Shown: positions 15,501-27,500 of the stretch, in pieces
Layout of the letters: each line of letters begins with the position of its first letter
Numbering within the stretch: position 1 is the first letter of the stretch
Assembly: GCF_037975245.1 (NCBI RefSeq)
Contig: NC_092565.1
Span: 15,531,499 to 15,591,498, forward strand
From: Apostichopus japonicus
Taxonomy: Eukaryota > Echinodermata > Holothuroidea > Aspidochirotida > Stichopodidae
Length of the DNA: 60,000 nucleotides
Reading direction: 5' to 3'
Made by a program: the position numbers and the translations under genes
The notes under the pieces: generated by a model
Told to the model about the DNA's origin: nothing
The model's input: the letters and a program-made list of their open reading frames with translations, nothing else
Database searches by the model: none

Positions 15501-18500
15501 TGGATGTCTATCGTGTCAGTGCATGAGGCATTTAGCCTAGATGAATATTGTAGGCTTGGAAGATGGGGTGAAGGGGGGGGTGAGGGAGGAGATAGGGGGA
15601 GGTTAGCCTTACGTGCGCATCAACACCAACAAACACCAACAACTATCCAGACTGGTCATGCTTAGAACTGATGTCTTTTGCTATACATTTGTTCTCAAGA
15701 TAATTTTTTTAATATTTTTTTATTTACAAGTGATTCTAATGGTAGGTAATTTTCAGTAGTTACATTTCTATACTCAGGTCTGACACCTCTCCACTCAAAA
15801 CATTCACTTTTCCATAGATGTAAAAAACAAGAACGTGTAACATTTAGCATTGTAGGTCACCCTCCCCCACAGTCCCCATGCTGACCCTACAGTACCTCCT
15901 GGCCACCAGCTAATTCCTATCCTTACCGTATTGACTTAGTTCACCTTCCGTAACTTTGCAAAACTGTGGCATGGAGGATTTCTCAATGGTTAATTATTAA
16001 CTTTCAGTGGTGTCTCCACCAGTGACTAATGGTCCTTTGGCCTATGCTTATTTTTTTGTATACGTGTAAATTTAATCACCTGTTGTTAATTTTAGCTTGT
16101 AGTTTACATGGTTCGGTGTAACGGTGTCAAATGACAATATTGTACTTGGCTTTGATTTTGTGTTTTTTTTTTCCCTTGATAATGGTAGCTTACAAATACA
16201 GTAGTTACTAAACTATTATAACTATATTAAATTACGAAACTGTCCCTGTGTTGCAACCCATGCGTTGTTGTAAGTAGTTTACAGACCTAGTGCCAGCTAT
16301 GTTGTACGTTCATCAAATCAGAAGTTTGTACACAGTAGTGCTTTCACCTTTGAATAATAGTGGTCTTGTAGAGTAGAGCTCTTGAATCCTGACAACAAGT
16401 TTCCTTCTAGGACTATTATCTTTGACCTCTATTGTTGCACACAAAGTTCTGGGAATGGGTGTTGTTAACTATTTGCAGTGCAATTCTGAGGTTTGTAAAC
16501 CTGATTGAATATCAACTACCAAAAGTCCCAAGGTTATAAATACAAATATATATGTGTTCAGTGGATCATTGCAGGCCTTTGGCATGGCACTTTACTCTTT
16601 CCTGGATATACTGCATATATCTTCCCTAAAGTTTTGATGGTTTATATAACCATTTAGTGACTTGCTCTCAAATTTATCAAGGAATGATGCTAATTTGTCA
16701 GGAAAAGTTCAAGACAACTGAAAGTTCTACTTTTCTGTCTCCCAAAGTTATAGGTTTTATATTGTTCTTTGCTGATTGTCCAATCTCATTTTATTCCTAT
16801 ATTACACAGCTGTTTGATGTTTTACTATATGCTTGGGTAAAGATTTAAAACTGTGCAAGTATATACTATGTCTTTGATACGACTTAATTGTATCCAATGG
16901 TGATAATTTCCACCTAATTACAATATCCTGTCAGATTGGTTAATATATCACAATTCACTACCAGCTTTATAGCCTTCCTGGAAATGCAAATTTACTCCAT
17001 TGGTTGCTGGTTAGTCAAATTTGAATATAAATAACTTCTTGTGCTTAGGTTGCCTTGAGTTTGTTCTCCCTGAATTTAATCATATGTGTTTGTATTTCAT
17101 CTTTGTTGGGGATGGGACTAAAAAGTAGGGGGATGGAGGATGGGGGGGGGAGGAAGGGAAGCAATGGCTCTTCCAAATATTTCAAAATAAAGACAGTGCA
17201 GTGCATATATGATTGCAGCTCCTACATCAGTGTAAGAGCTTTGGTTGAGGGTTGCTAATCTCATGAATACCACAATTAGATTGTACGTACATTGCAACTG
17301 ATACTGTATTTCTGATAAATGGTAAGTGAAATGCTTTAGAATTGTATTTCAAATCCTTAGTTGTCAACTTTAATACTCATTTAATGTGAAGCTGACTTTA
17401 AAATGAAATCATGAGGCATTCAATTGCCTTTCAAAAGTCTCTTTTAAGATACGTAGTTGGTAGCTGGTTTTTCCAGTCCCTCTTTGCAACTCCACCCCTC
17501 CCCACTCTCTCCCTCTCTGTCAGGCTTATTTTAGCTACCATATCAACCCTGTGTTTGCAAGAAATAAGTGTCATTAGTCCCTTACTTAAGATGACTCGAG
17601 CAAGAATCTGATATCTCAATCGCTCATCATACTCCATGGAATGCTCTTTCTTGTGCAGTCATTTAAACTAGGTAGCATTGGAAGAGACAACTCTTGGTTC
17701 AGCATCCAAAAATGTAGTGGATCAGTATTTGTGATTTTACTATTTACTTCACTCCTCTCTTACCTGTCTCCCGCTCCACATCTGCACTCTCACATCTACA
17801 CTGGAAACGTTTTAGCACTGCGCCCTCGCTCCCTGGGCACCGCCCACTTACACCTCCATCCCCATCTACCACGTAGAAAGAAACTACACATTTTGTTAGC
17901 GACTTTTACGAAACAAATTTCACCAGTTTCTTACGAGGTTTGAAACTTCATTTTGGATCTGCGACCGTAGAAGCTCCTTTACCATCCTCTTTGTATGGAA
18001 GAAATAACAAACAAACTTGTTATATGTTTTTCAAGGTTGGCACTAACAGAGGATCGATGATACTGCTTGTTAATTGGCACTATCAAAGAATCAAATATAG
18101 TGTAACGCTGTTACTGTAAAGTTGTGGAGCAATGGGAGTTCTGTGTGGATGGTGTGGAACCATTGTGGTAGTTTAAATCCCCTTGGAATTATATAGGGGT
18201 AATCTCTCCTGGCATTAAGTAAACCGTTGTAATTGTTGGCAGATTATGGCTTTTGCGGCTGCTTCTATGGATCAGCATGTGGTATCTTGCTTATCCTGGG
18301 ATTGTGATGTAACACATGTGATATTTTCTAGGGATTATTTATATAGGGGTAATCTCTCCTGGCATTAAGTAAACCAGTTGTAATTGTTGGCAGATTATGG
18401 CTTTTGGGGCTGCTTCTATGGATCAGCATGTGGTATCTTGCTTATCCTGTGATTGTGATGTAACACATGTGATATTTTCTAGGGATACTCAATGGTTAAA

Positions 18501-21500
18501 GCAATGATATCCAATTAAATACAATACAAGGAACAATTTCAGTTTAAAAAAAAAAAGGAAAAATATTAGTCTTGGCATTTCTTACTAAAGCACTACATTA
18601 ACTTGTCTCACTACGAAAATACAGTAAAGATAAAAAAGAAGATATTCAAGTTGAAATAACGTATTCGTGAACGTATTCGTGCCATAAAAATGTGGAATAA
18701 TCTCCAAGATAATGTTAAGAATAAGTCTTCTTACTCTGTATTCAAAAGGAATCTCCAAACTGAAATTATTTCTCACTATTGATGGATTTATTCTTGTGTG
18801 TGTTTGGAATTAAGATCAATTATAAAGATTGTTAGAATTGTTTACTAAGATTATTAATTTCAATTAGCGTCAATTCTATTATTACATCATTGTAGATGCT
18901 ACTATTAACTTTTCTTTTCTATTCTTAAGTTTTTTTCTCTCTTTTCTTCTTTTTGGGGAGTCTCCTACTTTGTTAAGCCTTGCAGGCTTTATAGGAGACT
19001 TCCCTTCACACTGTAACTTGTGATGAAACAAATAAATATACAAATATACAAATAGATGATAGTGTTTGGCACTTAAAGATAGCACAGAGAGTAACAGTAT
19101 TGCTTAAGCTTTTGATCTCTACAGTAACTAGCAGCACCACAATAATCCCCTTGACATTTAAGGTCAACAGTCATAACTAATTAATGAAGAGTTCTCTCCC
19201 TGCACAGCTGTTTTGACAGGTAGAACTAATCAATTCTTATCACCATTGGATATATAAGTCTATTCTGATAACAAGTTACATCCTCTCAGACAACCCTACA
19301 TGGTACACATGAAGTACAATCTCTTAATTTTACATGTATCTCCATAGTTACCATTCAACATAAGTATTGATAGTCTCAGGTAAAATGTTGTAGATTCTGT
19401 TATCACAAGTTTCTTAAATTTGTTATAATTTTTAAAAATTCAGTGGTAAGCCCCACACCTCAATATCTAGATGAAATCAAGAATAAAATGTCAGAGGTTT
19501 GCAGATCAAACATTGTAACATTAGTTATATTAAATTCATGTATTTAGCTTAACAGTGAACATGAATTACTTTGACATTATCTCATCGTTTTGTGTACCTT
19601 CACATGTGAAAGATTATGTTTAATAATTTTACAATTAACTTTACACTATAGTGCAACAGGTAGTAGTTTTCAATATGAAGCCCATGATTTTAGCTTTCAA
19701 ACTTGAATTTCTACTTGTATCACAACAAGTAGAAGTAACCTTGTGTCGTGGATTTTTTTCTTCTGTGGATTTGGTATGTCTGATATCATAAATGGGGTCG
19801 GCACTGCTCTTTCAATGATTTCATGGCTGCTACCTCAGTATTTGAGAGCGTTGAGGTACACTTTGGTCCATCACAAGGGGACATTAATCTGTGATATGGT
19901 ACCAAGAGCAGAAATCCTATATTCATTGTTAAACAGTCAGCTTAACTCTCTCCTCAGGACTATTTTACTCTCATTTAGAGAAACTTAAGTAAACATTTAT
20001 CTGTCTGTTTATGTAAACGTTTCACGGTTTCACATATATGTCTTCTATGTAAACATATCTGTCTTATTTATGTAACATTGAACATTTATATGTCTTTTAT
20101 GTAAACATTAACATATATATCTGTCTTTCTTATATATCTTTAGGCCATGAGGAAGAGACAACTCCATGATATATGCAAAACCCTCAGCAGAGAAAAAACA
20201 AGGTAACAATTCTTAAAAATGATGGTGGGTCTGGGAAGAGCATGGTATTGGCAGAGTGGATACTATCATCTTGCTAAATGGTACATGGTCAGGATATGAC
20301 CTGATTGCCAACAAGTATAAGCCTGCAGACAGCATAAAATAGGACACCCTGTCTGCCTATCAGTATAAGCCTGTGCACATCATAACCGAATGCAATCTGA
20401 TCGTCAAAAAGCGTAAGCCTGCACACAGCTTAACTCTCCTGATTGCATCCAAGGATCAACCTGCAATTAGCACAGGCCACCTGATTACATCCAAGGATCA
20501 ACCTGCAAATAGCACAGGCCACCTGATTGCATCCAAGGATCAACCTGCAAATAGCACAGGCCACCTGATAGCATCCAAGGATCAGCCTGCATATAGCACA
20601 GGCCACCTGATTGCATCCAAGGCAAGGGCGGCGGAAGCACTTTTAATCTGGGGGGGCACCGACATCAAAGGGCACTTTGCAGAAAATCGATTGGACTGAT
20701 GTAGCCTTATATTTAGTACCCTTTATAACTCTTATTGTATTATCTTATTTGCGTATACACATCACTCCATCAATGCCCCCCCCCCCCCCTCAAGGAAAAT
20801 ATGCATACTAGCACTGCAATATCCAATGTACAAATTGGGAAACAAGGAACAAGTTTTCTATTGAGAGAAAATGAGGTGAAATCATGCTAGTTGCTAATGT
20901 AGCAATCTTCCGAATTAGAGTTTATTTCTTGTTAATATCTTAACAAATTTTTTCCATTCGCAATAGCTTTGAGTTTGACCCACATAAATTCATTAAAAGT
21001 CAGGGGCATAGCCGGGATTTGCAAAGTAGTATGCACGACTATCTGAGCGGAGCGCCACCATTGGTTGGCGCGGAGCGTACAAGAAAATTTTTGGTTTTAC
21101 AAACCCCTCAGATGGCCGGAAACGGCCCTTCCCGAGTGTTCATTCTGGTTCCCTGGCCTCTTGCTAACTTGAGACACCTCAATTTTTGTGTAGAAAAAGG
21201 GCACATTTTTAACCCTGAGGAAAAGTGGGGGGGCACGTGCCCCCTGTGCCCCCCGGTTCCGCCGCCCTTGATCCAAGGATCAACCTGCAAATAGCACAGG
21301 CCACCTGATAGCATCCAAGGATCAACTTGCAAATAGCACAGGCCACCTGATTGCATCCAAGGATCAACCTGCAAATAGCACAGGCCACCTGATTGCATCC
21401 AAGGATCAACCTGCAAATAGCACAGGCCCCCTGATTGCATCCAAGGATCAACCTGCAAACAGCACAGGCCACCTGATTGCATCCAAGGATCAACCTGCAA

Positions 21501-24500
21501 ATAGCACAGGCCACCTGATTGCATCCAAGGATCAACCTGCAAATAGCACAGGTCACCTGATTACATCCAAGGATCAACCTGCAAATAGCACAGGCCACCT
21601 GATTGCATCCAAGGATCAACCTGCAAATAGCACAGGCCACCTGATTGCATCCAAGGATCAACCTACAAATAGCACAGGCCACCTGATTGCATCCAAGGAT
21701 CAACCTGCAAATAGCACAGGTCACCTGATTACATCCAAGGATCAACCTGCAAATAGCACAGGCCACCTGATTGCATCCAAGGATCAACCTGCAAATAGCA
21801 CAGGCCACCTGATTGCATCCAAGGATCAACCTACAAATAGCACAGGCCACCTGATTGCATCCAAGGATATAAGCCTGTGCACGTTATGTATGGCTGGCCA
21901 TCAGTCTCAAATCGTGGGGATTCGACATACCGATTTAAATTGACATATACCAATTTCCTTTGACTTACACCAGTTTCTAGCAGCTTAAATTGACTTCTAC
22001 CGATTTAAATCGACATATACCAGTTTTAATTTGACATATCATCGCTTTAAATCGACATATACCAATTTAAATCGAGGATACCTGTAAGTAAATAAATCGG
22101 TTTATGTCAATTTAAATCGACATATACCAGTTTAAATCGATATGTCAAATTAAATCGGTAGAAGTCAATTTCCTTGGACTTATACCAGTTTTAAGAAACT
22201 CAAATTGTCATATACCTTTTTAACTCAACATATCATCGATTTAGCTCATTAACGTATTCCAAAACCCGATTTTGATGATGATTGACATGTGAACATATAT
22301 CACGTGAAGTCACCTGACAAGGCGGGCGAATAATTAAATAGTTCCAAAATTACCAAGCTAGCAAGGGTAAGCTAACAAGCTAGCAAGCATCATGATTATG
22401 TCAATGGTAATTATGGACAATTACTTGCAAAAAGATTCTGGTGTAACAATAAGGCTGAAAAACTGATATGTCAATAACGTGCAATTATCTCAATGCAAAC
22501 TGTGCTTGTCTAATTAAACCCTTTGAGCTATAGTATAGGAATACTTTTAGCCAAATACACATAGGCTTACAGTACGTACACAGATGCAATTACCTACTCC
22601 AGTTACACCATAAACAAAGATGATATTGTTCTGCAGTGAGGCCTACTGTAAGGTTATGTTTTTCTGTAGCTAAATATATACCTAGGGGATTAACAAGTAC
22701 AGTATTCAAGCTTAAATCATGCATTCCACTGTGCTCGTGTTTAGTTTCAATTATTTGCGTGCCTTGTCAGGTGACTGCAATGGTATAAGTCGATTAAATT
22801 GGTATTTGTCGATTTAAAATGACATATACCGATTTAATTTGGCATATTATCGATTTAAACTGGTATATGTCAATTTAAAATTGGTATATGTCGATTTAAA
22901 ATTGGTATATGTCGATTTAAATCGATGATATGTCAAATTAAACTGGTATATTTTGATTGAAATCGGTAGAAGTCAATTTAAGCTGCTGGAAACTGGTATA
23001 AGTCTAAGGAAATTGGTATATGTGTCGATTTAAATCGGTATAAGTCGATTCCCCACGATTTGAGACTGATGGCCTGCCATGGTTATGAGTTAGAGCATTA
23101 ACTTGGTTGCCAAAAAGCATAATAATTGCCTGCAAAGAGCATAAGTCAGGGCAACAAACAGATGTCTATTGTTTATACTTTGAGGATAAATCACTCTGTA
23201 GCATTCATTCATTCATTCACAGGTTTAAAATTTAACATTTTTTGGTCAGAGCAAGTACTTTAAAGGGAATAAAATCTCTTTGCATTTGTTTTGCAGTACC
23301 CTTTGGCAAGAAATCAAGAAACTGCAAAAGCAAGGTAGAAAGTCGTCATTATTGTAAGTAAAATCTTTTGTTTCTGGGTGGAGTTTTATTTTCTTTTTCA
23401 TTTTTCTCTGTATGTCATGATGAAGATACCAACCTTAAAAAGTGGAATTGAATTGTGTTTCATGTTAAGAGTAACTGAATTGTCATTTTGTTAAGACCTG
23501 CAGTCAAGTGTACAGCCACTTGAATTGATCAGGCACAGATATGTGAACGAGTCCTTTCTTAAATATTAAAGTTGTTTAGGATTACAACCTGAGTTAATAA
23601 CAAACAGTATTTGTTAATCTTCCTCAATATTTCCCAAATTAATTTTGTTTCTAAAGTAATTCTCCAAACAAAAGGAACTGATTTTAAAGGCAACTTTTGT
23701 CACATTATGAGTGTTTCATGTATGCACTAATCAATACCCTAGGAATAGACACTTTAATAAGCATGTTATGTACTAGAACTAGTTTCAAAGGAAGTTTTTC
23801 AAATACTACTTTAGGCATATTGAAACATACCTCAGACCGATAGCAGTTGTTATAAATTAACAAAATTAGGTCAGGACAAAATGAAACCGTATATGTTCTG
23901 ATGTTTATATGGAGCTAACTAATCGCCAGAGTTTGTTGAATTGATCAAAAACAAAAACATGTGTAGCGTAAATTCAACAATTAATCTTGCACACGGAGAA
24001 CTGGCATCATCGGCAATATGGTCTTATCCAGACTTACCAGACTTTGAACATAGCTTTAAAAAGGTGAACATTTGAAAATCAACACAAATAGGTAAGAAGA
24101 GGGCTTTCACACAAAATGAAGTATACTTGCTGGACTATAATTTGGCTTACAAATTTTGTGGCTTTTAAGCCATCCTGTACAGTGAAAGGACCTGCAAGCA
24201 TGCACAGTATCCCAATGTGGGAGGGGTGGGGGGGGCTCACCTATGTGGGGGGAGGGAGAAGATGATGGTTTGGTAGGAACAGAGGACTGATAAGGAGGTA
24301 AGAACAACGCTGTATTAAGGTGGATATGTATTAAAGTTTGCTCGACTTGAAATTGGTGCTGTAACAGAGCAGAGACTGGTAAGCTTACGGGCTTCTCTCA
24401 CTCCCAAGCAGTGATCTTCAATTATCCTGGATAACTTTTAGAAAAGTTTGAAAACGTTAACTGTAAATCAACCATAAATCGGTTATCACAGACTTAAACA

Positions 24501-27500
24501 TTAACTGTAAGGAGGTAAGAAGAAAGCTGTAAGGTATATGTGGAGGATTTATGTAGAGGATTTTTATGAGCTCCCTAATTGGTAATAGAAACTGATGACT
24601 TTAATTGTGTAATTGATTTTGCCAAACTGTATCATTTCATCGGTCTGTGCTGTGGGAGAGCAGCTTACATATAGCTGTAATGCAAACACCTGTAGGACAC
24701 CATGTAGTGATATACAGACATAGTAGCTTAAAGGGGTATTCCAATATATGGCTGACTTTCATTGTGATGCATTCTGGCACAGTAGCTTTTATGTTGATGT
24801 CATCATTACAAATGAACTGGCAAAGTCTTCCTTTTTTTTGCTTGTTATAATTTACAAAGGCAACTACAATGATGATGTCACATACCAGCCACTAGATCCA
24901 CTTTCCGGAGTAAGAAAGGGCTTATCTGGTCAAAATAGTTTACATTCAAACAACCTATCAAGAGTTAGAATAAACTATTGAGATGTGGTTTTTAACTAAC
25001 AGTGTACAGTTTTTGTAGCTCTCTTCCCTATAATCATCACATTGTCTGCCACTGGAATATCCCTTTAAGCCCACTTGATACTTGGAAAGGTTATGATAGT
25101 TTCTTTGCCAAAATATTGGTGTCTTTGCCAAAAATACTAAAACCTTCTTTCTTTCTTTACTTCAGCGGCAAAAAAGGAAAACCAACACCAATAACTCCAG
25201 ATTACCCTGGTGACGGTAAGTTGCACCAACCAAGATTTATTTCACTTAGCAATGACCATATATGTGATTTCCATATTAACAAGACTCTCTCCCACCATCA
25301 GTTGAATGCTTAAGTGGTTCAGTATCTCGTCAGTCTCAGGGAGATACAGTGTTCCGTTGAAAGTTGCAATCGACAAATGAGTGACTTTGTCGTTTTATCT
25401 TGTACCTCCTGAAATGATAGTTCAGGAGTGGTTGGGATCTTCACATTTTAGAACTACTTGACGAGAAAGCTTTCAAATTTTGTGTGAATTTTAACTATTT
25501 CCAAACATGGTAAGTCATTACAACCTGTGCAATATGTAAATACCCTTCCTTTTTTCCTATCTGGTATTCAGGCTTGTTATATGCAGTAGTTGTATTATTG
25601 TCTTTGGTTTTAGCTGGGGGCGGACTGAAAATGATCTGATAAATACATAGTTACGTATTCCTTGATGGAACAATGACGTTACCTCTACTGCTTGCAAGAT
25701 AAATTCCATATGCAGTGTTTCTTTAAATTTCAATAAATGTATTAGTTTTGTTTATGTTTTTTGGATTTGTTACAAAACTGGTGTTTCACAACAAAGTGTA
25801 CACATCTTTAGACACCCCACTCAAATGGTGTTTGGGTGGGACGGTAGATGATATCAGGTTTGTGTTTGGCGATGGGAAGGGTGGGAGACAATTGACCCGG
25901 AGTGGTTTAACTTGGTTGTTGTTTGCTGAAGGGAGGGTGGGTTGGCTTACTAGGTGATGGTGAAGGCCAGTAGGGGGGGGGGGTTCCTGAGGGAAGGTTG
26001 GGAGGCAGAAGGGATGGTTGATGAGGGGAGCATAGGAAACAATACAGATGGTTTATGTGCAATATGCTTTAAGCTGTGTGGACTGAAGAAAGTTGCTGGA
26101 CTTGTGTTATTCTCCATCGGACTGTCACCTGATGATATATATCCAAGCTATTTAGCAGATCCTTAAGCTTTAATTGAACCCTTTGAATTACTCTCAGGAT
26201 ACTACTAATGCTGGAAGAGTTTCAAACCATTAGCTAACTTGATGAAGAGGGGCAAAACAGGTGAAAGATAATCCTCTGAAAGTTTCTTGCACTTTTTAGA
26301 CTAGCTATTTCAAATGATTGTAGTGGGACTTTCCCCTTCCTAGTTTTGTAGTTGTGTCTAGCACTACAAATTTGCAGGTATGTTTATATTCAAATGTAGG
26401 GAATACTGGTTCCCCCTCACTGTCCCCTCTCTCATTACAATAAGAGCTCCCACCCCATCCCCCATATTCACCCAACCCCCAGTGTTTTACCTAGGCACGC
26501 ACAAGCCTTACAAGAGTGACACATTGGGGCTTTCAGGATGTAGGCTACTGATTGTGACTTCCTTGTTCTAAGATCAACCCATTGACAAGATAAATATATT
26601 AATAGAGCTGAACTTTACCATCATCAACTGTGAAGGTAGAAGGAAACAGTTTTCTATAATTTAAAGCTGTCTGTATCTGAGGCAGAATTTATTTCCATAC
26701 AAAATGTGATTAAAGACAGTGACCTTAATGCTTATTTTTCCAGGGGAAAAAAGAAGAAGCATGTACTGTAAGTTCACCTAGCTTTAGTATGATATGAAGA
26801 AGATGTTTATACACCTGAATAATCTTCACCTAAAAGTGAAAAGTTTCCCCACATCATCAGAAAACTAATTTGTGAAATATCCTATGTTGACCAGGGTAAA
26901 ATTGGTTTTAAAGTTCAAAGAAAGGTCATTTTGAAGTGTTTGTATGAAGGCACTTTTACTTTCTGATATTTTGCAATGACATATAAGTGTGCATTAACAT
27001 CTACTAATTCGGCTTTGAGTGTCTTTAAGGTATATAGGTAGATTAGTTTATTACTTTAAGATCTAATCTCCCCTTGTCGTCAGGTCATTACGTCAGCTAA
27101 TTTTAATTGTTTATCTAAAGATATCTTCCTCCTATCATGTTGTTCCTTGATGGATAGGTTTTCTGTGTTGTTTTGTAAATGCTCCACGCTAGTTCAATCG
27201 TAGGAAAGAGATTTATCGATCAAGTTGCACTAGTCTGTCATATTCGTTGCTCAATACTGGTGAGTCCCTTGAAGTAATTTAATAACCAGTAGCTATTTCC
27301 TTCTGGTGTTTATTCCATGGTCGGAGTAGTCCTATTACTTTGCAAGGTATTATTAATAGTCTCACCCGAACCATCCTTTGACAGAGGAGGTACTGTAGGT
27401 CTAGACATCGCTAGTAGTTATCTTACAAACAGGTGGGTCGTTAATATATTTCATTCTCTTGTTTTGATCTCAGTCTAATTGACTTTATATTCAAATTCTA

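Larger units (their letters stand above)
11351..20143 (+). other. LCP2-like: intron 2 (8.8 kb)
   Basis: Phase-0 intron with two hAT-like MITEs (11423-11807, 13270-13564), a tRNA-derived SINE (12527-12815), a 160-bp direct duplication (18191-18486) and a LINE 3' end (18669-19057). I see nothing gene-like in 11808-12520, 13570-18180 or 19060-20143. Confidence 0.75.
20203..23296 (+). other. LCP2-like: intron 3 (3.1 kb), nested repeats
   Basis: Phase-2 intron, largely a 42-bp minisatellite interrupted by a hAT-like MITE and bordered by a foldback element. Confidence 0.8.

Noticed and set aside
21209-21850. Long minus-strand ORFs (213 and 144 codons) made of cysteine-rich 14-residue repeats, and a plus-strand repeat ORF at 20373-20699
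   Set aside because: They are translations of the 42-bp minisatellite, open because 42 is a multiple of three; one also runs into the MITE.
25452-25509. Open 58-nt candidate exon with a good donor (GTAAGT)
   Set aside because: It enters in phase 1 but leaves in phase 2, which does not fit the next exon, and its acceptor is weak.
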